A stretch of 64,000 bases of DNA from NCBI GenBank assembly GCA_025716855.1, contig JAIXMQ010000005.1, positions 496,001-560,000 of the forward strand. The letters are read 5' to 3'. Below are positions 36,727 to 47,754 of this stretch, piece after piece. Within the stretch, counting starts at the first letter, position 1; every line of letters begins with the position of its first letter. The notes beneath the pieces were generated by a model. The model ran no database searches and had not been told where the DNA came from. It saw only the letters and a program-made list of their open reading frames with translations. This stretch comes from Pilaira anomala. Lineage: Eukaryota > Mucoromycota > Mucoromycetes > Mucorales > Mucoraceae. Made by a program: the position numbers and the translations under genes.

Positions 36727-38029
36727 TTAATAAAAATTGTCTTGTTGGTTATTGTAATAGACTAATAATAATAATAATAATAAAAAAAAAAGGTTTTAAT
36801 ACATCTTTCTTTTTTTTTTAAAAAAATTTTTTTTTTTTATAATAAAAACTTACCATCTGTGTTATCATTTGATGAAACAAAGTAAGGGGAAAGAAGCATT
36901 GGATTCATCATATTGTTATATTGACCTCCTGATGATGATGACATGGTGTTGTTATACATATCAATGGGTGCAGATGTCAAAAATAATAATTCATTGTTAT
37001 TATTATTTGGAGATGTAGTGGTGGTGGTATATGGGGAAGTAGCATCAAAATAATTAGGTGGAGATGATGTAGGGTATGTGGTAAAATTGTTATGTTGTTC
37101 GTCTAAAAGTGGTGTCCATGGGGATGTGGTAGTTGATGTAGCTGTAGTGGTAGTTGCTATAGCAGCAAGTGGAGCAGCAGATGTTGTTGTTGTTGTTGTT
37201 GTTGTTATTGCTGGTGTAGTTGCAATTGATGTGGCTAAGGTTGTTGTTATAGGGAAATGAAATACTTGTGGTTCGCGTTTTACTAAAACTGGTGCTTTAG
37301 TTTGTTTTACCATTCTCTTCTTCTTTTGTTGTTGTTGTTCTGGAGTAGGAGGTGGTGATAATTGTTGAGAGTCTGAATTAGCTTTTCTTTTCAATGAAAT
37401 AGTAATAGTATTACTAGTAGCAGGAGAAGTAGTTTTCTTTTGTTCTTGTTCATCTTCAACCACTTGCTTCTTTAATTGAGTGGTAGATAATTCAGCTTGC
37501 TTTCGAAGCTTTTCGTTCTCTAAACGAAGCTTTTGAATTTCTGTCATGTATGTGGTTTCTCTCTTTAAGCTTGAGGATACTATATAGTAGTTAGAATAAT
37601 AATAAAACTTTTTTTTTTATATATAATTTAATTTACCAAACTCGAGTGATTTAGCAACAATCATAGTCTTACTAGGCCTACGTACAGTAGAAAGAGCAGG
37701 TAATGCATGTGCTAATTGTTGAAATTTAACATTTAAATGTTCCCTTCTTTGTCGTTCCAGGGCGTTATGAGCGGATCTCCTGTCATTGTGAGCGGAAACA
37801 TCACTAAATTAAGATAAGTTAGTTGAATTATGCAAGTGGATTAAATTTTGTATAATACCTTTCATCTAACGTCATATTGGCCGAAAGGGTCATACCTGAA
37901 AATTGAATAAGGGTTAGAACATAAACCTTATATGTTTCGTGATTTGAATGTCATTTTACCAAAGAAACCATTGTTAGGATTACGTAAGGATTGACCATTT
38001 GTTGTGATTCTGAATTTCTCGGAAGGCAT
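36727..38029 (-). CDS. bHLH-leucine zipper transcription factor
   Basis: Five exons: 38029..37960, 37895..37859, 37803..37637, 37579..36854 and 36761..36727; 344 aa, all in phase. The last intron is inferred: reading through gives a stop at 36837, but a GTAAGT donor at 36853 and TTATTAG acceptor give the Asn/Gln/Tyr tail VYYNNQQDNFY. The bHLH region is RRSAHNALERQRREHLNVKF, with the basic residues His-Asn-Ala-Leu-Glu-Arg-x-Arg-Arg that define E-box (CACGTG) binders of the Myc/Max group. Helix 2 (RPSKTMIVAKSLEF) runs into a heptad zipper (MTEIQKLRLENEKLRKQAEL). The C-terminal half is Thr/Ser/Asn-rich and probably an activation region. Target genes cannot be told from sequence. Confidence 0.85.
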
Positions 38030-39128
38030 GATGAAAAAAAAAAAAATAAGTTTTGACTGGTATATAAAGGTATGATATTTTCAAAAAGAAGTTAAAAAAG
38101 GATGTAAAGAAAAAGAATTTCTTATATATATATATAAAAAAGAAATGATATATATAAGAAAAAAGAAAAGAAAAGAAGGAAAGAGAGAGATTGTTGAAAT
38201 GGAATTCAATCTTTTTATATTTAATTCTCTTGGGGGAGGAAGATTTGGTTTATGGTTTTTTGGGGGGTGAGTGAGGGGGCATTGGGGGGTATAAAAAGAA
38301 AGAAAGAAGTAAATTTAAAGTGGTACAGATATAATTGGAGAATATAAATGATCAACAAAAAGTCAAGTAGAACATTTCTCTTATTTGTTTCATTTCTTTT
38401 TATAATCACATCATGATATTTTCCATGTAAAGATTTCAAAGGAGTAAAATAATAATAGAAACGAATTGACGCCACATATAAATTTATGAACTCAACGCAA
38501 ACAGATAATGTACCTTGTTTTCTTCTTCCTTGTTCCATGTTTTTTTATTTCGCTTATTTTTTATTCAGTAAGTAGTAAAAGATTTCCCATACGATCGATC
38601 TTGAACAATGAAATTTCCAAAAACGCAGCGTGTACTACCAACATTATTTTTTTTGACTCTAATTATCGTGAAAATTGACTGTTTTTGTATTTGACTCCTT
38701 GGATCATCGCTATAAAGACTAGTAAAAAAAAAAAAAATTATATGATATCATGAGTATTCTTTTTTTTTCTTCTCTCTTTTAATTTTTTTTTTTTTTTTAT
38801 ATTTTATGAGTAATATATTATTATTGTTATTCTTTAACCCTACTTAGTATAAATGCACACTTGCAGATTCTTCATGTATCTATTCGACTCTACATAGACT
38901 TTTATTGAATGACAGATTTAAAGTGTAATACATTAATACCGTCCCCCCCCCCCATTTTATTTTTATATATAATTCTAATGTTATAGTCATCTTTCTTATT
39001 AAAGGCAAAAAAAGGCATGTAAATATATTTGTCACTTTATTTTACACATACTTTTTTTCCCATTTGGGTTAAATGTTGAGTGTGCGCGGACGCAAAAAAA
39101 AAAAATAAAAATAAAAAAAAAAAAAGAG
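38030..39128. other. Upstream region of the bHLH gene
   Basis: 1.1 kb between the bHLH start and the SWR1 3' end. Contains (AT)n, GA-rich and A/T homopolymer tracts, a CCCCCCCCCC run at about 38943-38953 and poly-A next to the SWR1 stop. The minus ORF at 38221-38538 lies in the leader region of the bHLH gene and has no family resemblance; a long 5' leader is possible. Confidence 0.4.
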
Positions 39129-42100
39129 TTAAATTCCACCAAAGCCAAGATTTATTCCAATTTCTTCGCGTTCCCAGAATTGTAACATGTATTGATCCAC
39201 ATGCCCTATGTTTAATTGCATATTTTCATCCTCTACCACTTCTTCTTCTTCTTCTTGATTTTCATCATCTTCATTATCACTACTAGGTTGTGTACTAGAA
39301 GAGATAATAACTGGTGTAGAAGATCTTGTTTGAGTTGGTGTAGTTTCGGATTGATAACGAGGTGTATCTTCTTTAAATTCATTATCATCCATATTCATTT
39401 CTTTACGTGCTGCAATGGCAGCAGCAGCGTCATTTTCATCATCTTCTGCTTCTAATAAAGCTTGTTCATAATCAATTGATTTATTTCCACCCAATACTTC
39501 AGGTAAATCTTTCCACCATTCATTTTTATGAAAGTAATCATCAGTAAAATCACCTTCTTGAATAATAACATTATCCAATAATCTCTTTTGATTTGCCTTT
39601 TTAAAGATATTTTCTTCTATAGTAAATTCAGTCACGAAGCGATAAATATGAACATCTCTTGTTTGACCAATACGATGAGCTCTATCTTGACATTGTTTAT
39701 CCATTGAAGGATTCCAATCAGAATCATAAAATATAACAGTATCAGCACCAGTTAAATTGATACCTAAACCACCACTACGAGTAGATAAAATGAAACACAA
39801 GATACGTTTATCGTTATTAAAGTGTTCAGTCAATATTTGTCTTTGTTCAACTTTAGTTGCACCATCTAATCGTAGATATCGATGACCATGCATATTTAAA
39901 AATGTCTCTAATACATCTAATACACGAGTCATTTGAGTAAAAATTAAAGCACGATGACCACCTGCAGCTAATTTCCTCAAGAGTTTATCCAATTTTTGTA
40001 GTTTACCACAATCATATTGTAATAATCTTTTATCAGGAAAAGCAATAGAAAGTCTAGACTCAATCGGATGAAATATGTCATTTTCTACACTTGTTGCGGT
40101 TGCCCATGGTTCAGGTAACTGAATGGACACAACCTTCTTGTTTGGGTTATATACAACGACTTTAGGTGTCACAAATCCAACTTGGTTAATGATTTCTAAA
40201 TTTTGTTCGATACGGTCCTTGTAACTGACAACACCACCAGTAATAATAATAATAGGATTAGTTGAAACGAGTTGAATAAGGTTTGAGTCGTACATTGGCT
40301 TTCTTGCGCATCTAAAATGATTTATATAATTCATAGATTGCCATCTATTTACAGCATGAATGTGCATTTGCATTTCTCGATATTTTGCATATTTTTTAAG
40401 ATCATGATAATCTCTTGAGGTCACTCCACGTGATTCAGCTATTGTAATACGTTTTTGATGTTTTGCTATTGTTTTCATCATTTCTTTTGTTGCTTCTAAT
40501 CTTTTATTATCTTGAGCTACTGATTGACTAATAATCTTATTATGTTCTTGATCCATTAAAATTAAATTTAAAAATCCAAAATCTACTTTTTCAAAAGGCT
40601 TTTGATAAATACGTAATTTTGACTCTAATGATTCACCCAAATAATGTATTTCATCATTCATTGCAAAACTTGTCAAGATCGGTCTTTCTTCAAATAAATC
40701 TGGATGATTACATACTTTACGTAATTGCATTAAACAATTAATAATATTAAGAAAGTTACCACTTGCTAACGTTTCTTTTGTTTTTCCACGATTCATAAAA
40801 TCATCATAAAGATAACGTTGACGTTTTGATAATTTACAATAAACTATATGTTCATGTTTTTCTGGCATTTGTTTTTCTACATCAGCTTTTAATCTTCTTA
40901 ATAAATATGGGCGTAATACTGTATGTAACTTTTGTATAGCACCTCGTGATTCTTCATCATGTTGTTGTTGATTTTCAATCATACGATCTACTGGATTAGA
41001 AAACCATTCTTGAAATTCTTTTAAATTTGCAAATCCAATAGGCATATCTTGAGAAACTCCATTTGGCATTAAAAAGTAAAGTAAAGACCATAATTCCATC
41101 AAGTTATTTTGTAAAGGTGTACCAGTTAATAATAATCTACGCTTTGAATTAAAATTTAACAAGACTTGCCAACGTTGTGATCTAAAATTCTTTATATGAT
41201 GTGCTTCATCTAATATTAAATATTGCCATTGTTTACGTCGAAATGCATTTTGATCTTGTAATACTAATTGATAACTAGTAATACATACATGAAATGCATT
41301 ATCTTTTGACCATCCAGATCTCTTTTCTTTTCTTTCTTTTGGTGATCCATAATATGTCATAATCTTAAATCCAGGTAACCATTTCTTTAATTCCATTTCC
41401 CAATTTAATATTACACTGGTAGGTACAACAATCAAATGAGGTCCCCATACTTGCTTTTCGCATGCAAGATATGCTAATAATGCAATCGTCTGAATCGTCT
41501 TTCCAAGTCCCATTTCATCTGCTAAAATACCATTTAATCCATTATTATAAAGACTAGCAAGCCAATCAAGTCCTACATGTTGATATTCACGTAATGTTCC
41601 TCTTAATAAAAATGGAATTTTTGTATATACTTTAGTTGTAGAAAGTGTATTTCCTGTAGGTTGAATCTTTTTAGTTGATGATGATGATATCTGTGGAGAT
41701 GCTGATGATGATGGAGGAGTTGATAAGGAAATAGTATTCTCTGCTTCTTCTTCTTCATCATCATCATCTTCTTCTTCTGCAGGTGAAGATCCATAATCAG
41801 TTACAGTAAGATCATCATCTAAAATAACACTAGGCTTTGGATCCAAATCCATTTCATCATTTACTTCCATATTCTTATACTTTTTCAATAGATCTTCTAC
41901 AGATAAATCTGCTTCTTGATTTAATGCTTTTAATTCAGCATCATCATCTTCACTTTCACCATCTTCTTCAATTGGTAAATCTTCATCATCATCTGAAGCA
42001 ATAGAAAATTCAGCATCATCTTCCAATGATGAAGTGATGGAATCATTTGTATCTGAACCTTCTGCTTCTTGCATTTGATGATATTTCTTCATTAATTCTT

Positions 42101-43613
42101 CTACAGATAAATTTTGATCTTGTTCCAATTCTCTTAATTCCTCATCATCATCATCTTCTTCTTCATCATCACTTTCTTCTTCAATAATATGATCTCTTTC
42201 ATCTTCATCTTGTTGCCAAATATTTTCTTTATCAGATGATAATGATGATGATGATGATGATTGGTGATTTCTTAATTCTTCCTTTCGTACGCCCAACATA
42301 TGTTCAGAATGCTCTAAAATTAATTCCAAATGACGACGTCCTTCTTTTGCTTGTTGTTCCTTTAATACTTCTTTTAGTCTCGCTTCACATACTTTTTCTA
42401 CAATTTTCCATTTTCTCTTGACTTGTTGTGCTGTCCATTTCGCTAATCGTTTGATTTTCTTTTGTTCATCCTTTTCTTTACGTTCACCATCCGTTCTTTT
42501 ATTTTCCCAATATCTTTCTACTGCCTTTGCACATCTACGAGCTGCATTTCGTTTGTATTTAGCATTAGCACGGAGTAATTTAGCACTGGTTTGCATATGC
42601 AAGATTAAAGTATCATGATGATTATGTTCAATCTTTTGTGCTGGTTGTTGTGGTCGTCTATTCGCTATTATTTGTAAATTGGTTGAAAATCCACCTCGTC
42701 TTTCCAAATTATAAAGTCTTTGACGAATCGATCGTTCCTTTTCAATCATCTCGTTACGCTGTTCGATCGTTAAATCTTCTGTACCTTCATCTGCTGCCAC
42801 AAATGAATTAAGATAGTCTTTTAGAGTAGGGAATTGTCGGTTATGGCGTCGAAGACCCGTACCGGAATGAATAGTGAGGGTACTAGCGTTGGGTATATTG
42901 TGTGTTGATTCGTAAATAACGCTAGAGAGTAAATCAATTAATGAAGTATCGATATTATGATTTGATTTAACGTATTCCCATAAATCATAATCTTGCATAT
43001 ACTAAAGTAAATAAATTCATTAATACTTGATGTTTTCTTTTTATCGTTGCATATTTACCTTGGAATAACGAACATCGTTTATAAATACTTCAGGTTTATA
43101 ATCCAACATATTCTGAAACAATTCCAAATGATATAGTTCCTTAACAGACTCATCGTGACGTTTCTTTATTGATTCCATTTTAGTGATACGAGAAGAAATG
43201 GCAGCATTTTTCGAGGTATCGAGTGTAGTCTTTGGTTCTGGCATTAACTTTTGTTTGGCATTAGCAATAAGTTTTGTATGTTTGGGTTTTTTTCTAACAG
43301 TTGCTGCTGCTGTTCCTGTTGATCCTTCTCCAGAGACTGTGCGTTTTCGAAACCGACGACCTCCTTCAATAATGTTGTGTCGACTGAGATCGCCATCAGT
43401 GTCAAATAATGAGGTTTCTGTTTTACTTTTTAGTCTTTCTTCAATAACTAAAGCTCGTCTTGTTAGCTTATGAGAACTCGCGTTCCGTTCGTGCGATCCA
43501 TTATTTCCTGCTTTAGTTTTATAAAACAAAATGGTTGTCAGGTTTCCATGCTTGTTTTTTTAACGTGTTATTCTATCTTTATTGTCATCATTCTGTTTAC
43601 CTGAATTCTTCAT
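39129..43613 (-). CDS. SWR1: SWR1-type chromatin remodelling ATPase
   Basis: Three exons: 43613..43601, 43507..43059 and 43001..39129; 1444 aa. The tiny first exon (MKNS) is inferred because the 43529 end of the second frame has no ATG; the join via a CAG acceptor at 43508 keeps the frame. Domains in order: an N-terminal part and an HSA domain at about residues 310-390 (WKIVEKVCEARLKEVLKEQQ). Acidic Asp/Glu segments with twice-repeated LSVE(E/D)L(M/L)KKY follow. ATPase lobe 1 has [20 protein letters not shown] near residue 648 and LDEAHHIKN near 752. A family insertion comes next, then lobe 2 with ALIFTQMTRVLDVLETFLNM near 1174, STRSGGLGINL and DRAHRIGQTRDVHIYR. The split ATPase plus HSA and acidic repeats fit Swr1 (or animal SRCAP), which swaps H2A for H2A.Z. 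Ino80 is less likely. Confidence 0.92.
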
Positions 43614-43818
43614 TAAAACAAATTAAAGAAAAAAAGGAAAAAAAAAAAAGAAAAAAGTTGTCAAAAGAAGAGAGTGGAAAAATCTTTTTTTTAAGCATGC
43701 AAAAATAAAAATTAAACCTCAGTTGATTTTGTTTATTAAAAAATAATAATAATAAAAGGGAATTCATAATAAGGATAATAGTAAAAATAGTAATGGAAAG
43801 AAGAAATATACATAAAAT

Positions 43819-44931
43819 TTAAGAATCATGGCTTTGGAAGTCCAGTTCAAAGTTTGCAAAGTGGTGCCAGTCCGATTGAGGTAATAATGAAGGAGACAAT
43901 AATTCTGAAGAAGAGAAATCATCCAAGAGTGAAGACAGTAATAAGCAAGGTGATTCAGTTGTCCAGTCACTAAAGTCATGTGTAACAAGCGGTGTAAGAC
44001 CATCTTCTACTTTAATAAGGTGTAAATTTGATTCATCATCAGGAAATAAGCTAATACAATTGGATTTTTCTGCCTCTTTTGTTGGACAAAGTTCTGATAA
44101 TTTGATTGTTTTTTTAGAAGGACTTTCTTCTTCTTTGATACAACGAATGCAATGAAATTCTAGTGCTTCATTTTTTACATTACTTCCTATACATTTTGTA
44201 TGAAGCCAACTATGACAAGCTACACATTTAATCATTGCGGTTGCATTATCTTTGCTAGAATCTTGACACAAAGAACACATATTTTCAAATGATGATTGTC
44301 GAAACTTACATCTTTCTGAATGATAAACAAGTCCATTTCGTGTCTTATATTTTTTATCACAATGTTTACAACCAAATTGTGCCTTATCTTCATTGCATTT
44401 AGTAATTTTAGTTGGCTGTGTTTGTTGTACCTGTTGTTGTTGTGGTGGTGGTCTCTTTTTCGTTACTGAACCAACCAATGGTGGTTTAGAGGGTGAAGAA
44501 TGTGGAGTAGCAAGTGGTTCACTAGGATTAATACGCCGGCTTAATAACTTGAGCTCCTGGGAAGACATCTGAACCTTATTTGATGTTTTATGAATTGCTG
44601 AGACAGTTTTTCCACCCATAGTAGGTCTTTGCGTAGTTGAATTATCATTATTAACACCAACTTCTTTAGAGCTTGTTTTTTCATATGGTGAAGTAATAAC
44701 GGTATGATTATCTCTGTTTTTCTTTATTGTATCTTTTTTATCGGCTTGAATAGATTTGCAACCTCTTGTCAACTGGTTGTCGATAGACGTAAAAATCCTT
44801 TATACATAATAATAAAAAAAAGGGGGGGGGGGTTTAAGCATTAGTTTCTTTTAGGTCATTCTCAAAGTTAAACTGCCTTAATTTTACTTGTTTGAAGATT
44901 TCTTATTTCGACCATTGACTTTTGTCCTCAT
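43819..44931 (-). CDS. PHD-finger protein with adjacent C2HC zinc finger
   Basis: Two exons, 44931..44888 and 44797..43819; 340 aa. The start exon (MRTKVNGRNKKSSNK) is inferred because the second exon has no suitable ATG, and the join is in phase. A zinc finger at about 157-178 (CKHCDKKYKTRNGLVYHSER then C) is followed at 186-235 by a PHD-type C4HC3 finger: MCSLCQDSSKD, IKCVACHSWLHTKCIG, HCIRC. The N-terminal half is Ser/Thr/Gln-rich and basic, and the C-terminus is acidic and hydrophobic (DFSDWTTESPCLLLSSLLDD), like an activation domain. PHD fingers read histone H3 tails, often K4. The exact family is unknown. It lies 205 bp downstream of the SWR1 start on the same strand order (upstream gene). 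Confidence 0.8.
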
Positions 44932-45615
44932 CTTGATCTCTTTTATAAAGTGAGTGAGAGTGAGAAAAAATAAATAAAGGGATACAAAATCTAAGTGGTA
45001 GTAGTTTGACTGTTGAACCTATTTTTTTGTTCGGTTGTTGAATATAATACTAACCACCACCTTCAAATAGAATAACTCTCTGGTATTTGATTATTACAAC
45101 CTGTGTGTCATGCATGTTGGACAATAATAAAGGATGAATGTACAAATAAAGGAAGTGACATAAATTCTTGTGTAATATTTGACTGACATTTGACCCGAAA
45201 TTTATTGATCAAAAATGTTGTGTATGTAATTTTAAACAGACGCTCCTCCGCCTAATCTTTTTATGAGAGAAACAATAGCTTCCTCTTTTTTTTTAAAATC
45301 ACCTTTTTAAATCTTTTTTTTTTATATATAATCACAATTTATCTTTTTCATATTACATTTTTCTGCTACTATACATATCAAAGTTACCCTAATGCTGCAG
45401 CAAATAGTTTGGTGTAATGTTCTTTTTTTAAATTTGAAGTGATCTTTCTTCTTTTTTGGGGGGAGGGGGAAACCCCAATAGGGACAATCTCCGGATTTCT
45501 TCAAAACGTTAAATACACATTCAGTATATATAGCAGAATCTAACCAAATTTTTTTAGTACTGGGACCAACAACAAGTAATCAATAAACCTTACTATATCG
45601 GTACTTCACACAGAC

Positions 45616-45675
<60 letters not shown>

Positions 45676-47184
45676 GGCACATGTGCCATCATTTACATTA
45701 AACTTTCTATCTGGGAAATTAAAATTCTTCTTTAAACGCTTTCATACTTGTTGGTGTCACTCTTTCCCGCTGTCGTCTAGTTTTTTCTTCGTCTCTGTTT
45801 ATATTATCACAGTTACTAATATAGTAACAAGCTTTCTGTTTGGAATAACTGTCAATAAGTTTAGATTATAAAACTCGTGTTCTTCTTTTTTATATATATA
45901 TATATTATATCCTTTGTTAAAATACATATTCGATTACTAAATTTAGGTGTGTCTAAAATTAATTATTTCTAAAAGCTATTTGAAAATCACGTTATACCAT
46001 ATTATGATTATTTAAGCATCGGTTTTAATACTATTATGCTATATAGACCGAAAAAACTAAGTCCTGCAGCAGCGGTGACATATTTTCTTCTAATAGTTCT
46101 AAAAGATTTTATTTGCCACACTTACACTTGACCAAATAACTATTATTTAGGAGTGCTTATAGTATTAAATGTAATAGAAAAACAATCAGATACATATATA
46201 TATATATATATATATAAGAACAAATAATTTCTTAAAATAGAGTTAATTTTTAACATATGTTCTTTTTTTTTTAAAAAAACACAAGTTACTCTTTTTAAAG
46301 CTAATTTCCAATGATTTCGAAAGGTTGCATTTTCTAGAGTTTTTTTTTTTTTTTTTTATCAAATAGCTATGAAAACAGAACATTTAAATTTCTTTGTTAC
46401 TTGAGGGTATATCAAAATATAACTTGTTTAAAACACTTTTTCAAGTAAAAGTAAAAAATGCAACGGCTCGTATAGTAGTAGAAACGCAATTGCATCATTT
46501 TTAGAAAAATACCATGACAAAAGATAAAGTACCTATCATTAAGATGTTGTCTGTGCAATGGTAACAATGCGTAAACAGTATGACTGCATTAGTTTTTATC
46601 AATCATATACAAAATAAAGTCAACCCTCCTGGCAAAATGTAACTTTGAACGTTTTGCTCGTTACACTATCATTAAAAAGGAAAGTTTTTTTTTAAACTAC
46701 TTATCTGTTCGTTACACGTTTATTCTTTAATGGAATTTTAAATTTGAGATCATCTTCTCGGTGTCAAGGAAAAGGCTTTAAATAATGTCGCACAGCATTT
46801 CAATATTTTTTCCCTCCGTTGGTTTATTAATAGCTCATTTCTTTGTTCTGTTTTCTAAAATGTTTTTGTTCTACTTTCTTCAGTTTTTTTATAATATCTT
46901 AACCATAGCTAAGTTACCTAAATTAATTATTGCATATATGCCAACTATTGAAGTGCAGAATACTTGCGACAGAGCTTAAATTTTCATTATGTTAATAATT
47001 GACCATCATATGGACTCAAATTATGTGAACTATTGTGAAACTACTTAAGCTAATCATTTCTTGAATAGACAACTTGTTTCCTTCAAACTAGGGATCAATT
47101 ACATGACTTACATACAGTAACAATTCAGATTAGCCTCGTACCTGAAAACAAAAGCAAAACTACATATGTCTATAATACTAACTA
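44932..47184. other. Large AT-rich intergenic region
   Basis: 2.25 kb. Holds a 58-base T-run (45617-45674), (AT)n blocks at 45891-45910 and 46197-46215, a T8-10A7 inverted tract at 46261-46278 and a T17 run at 46340-46357. Small ORFs at 45322-45504, 45683-45871 and 46785-46979 show no family features. No RNA gene recognised. Confidence 0.5.
45617..45674. repeat. Poly-T tract of 58 bases
   Basis: Uninterrupted T run, the longest in the window. Its length in the real genome is uncertain because sequencing of such runs is error-prone. Confidence 0.95.
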
Positions 47185-47372
47185 ATCATGTATAATTGTA
47201 TAGCTTCAATTGACATTTACATAGCCTGTGCTATATAGATTGCGTTTTAAAATAAAGTATATGGTTGATTTGGTTTTTTAAAAAAAAAACTTTTTACATT
47301 ACAATCATATCAATCTTATAACTCCTTATGTTGCTGTGTTGGAAGTAGTGACTGTATTGATTTATGTATACA
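47185..47372 (+). mobile_element. Solo terminal fragment of the DDE transposon, copy A-2
   Basis: Reverse complement of 4043-4236, the 5' non-coding end of the broken DDE transposon. Both copies share TATAGC, CTGTGCTATATAGAT, the TTTTTTAAAAAAA centre and ACTCCTTATGTTGCTGTGTTGG. It begins right after CTA|ATCATGTATA at a TA and ends just before the place where the transposase start codon would be. No coding part follows, so this is a fragment or a small non-autonomous derivative. Confidence 0.75.
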
Positions 47373-47754
47373 TACATACATATTTTCGGGGCTTAAATGA
47401 TTAGAAGTATCAATGACGGATAGAAAAGCTACTTTCTCATTGCTATCCTTTATTTTTCTTATTTTTTTATTTTATTTAAGAAGCTCCATTTAATTAAACT
47501 CAATTCCGTTTTTAAAGAATACACTTACTTTGTAACTTTTTTTTTCACATTTCAAATGATTCAAGATGGTATTGTGAAGACTCTGATTTCAAGTCAATCG
47601 CTATTTTTGCGCTAACATTATTAAAAACTTTCTGCTTTTTATCCATTATATAATAATTATTTTATTTAGTAAAAAAAAGTTCATTTAAACAAATATGATA
47701 AAAAATGTTTTTTTTTAAAACGGGAGGGGGGGGGGTTATACTTCTACTATTTGT
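47373..47754. other. 3' flank of the CHD1-like gene
   Basis: 380 bp of AT-rich sequence between the transposon fragment and the CHD1-like stop, with a TTTTTTTTAAAACGGGAGGGGGGGGGG tract (A/T to G-run) at about 47709-47735. No gene seen. Confidence 0.4.

Noticed and set aside
36837..36853. bHLH protein ending NTDGKFLL at 36837
   Set aside because: The last codons are a GTAAGT donor; splicing to 36761 gives an Asn/Gln/Tyr tail in phase, which fits the preceding composition better.
38221..38538. 105-aa minus ORF upstream of the bHLH gene
   Set aside because: Hydrophobic, AT-driven composition with no motif; more likely leader sequence.
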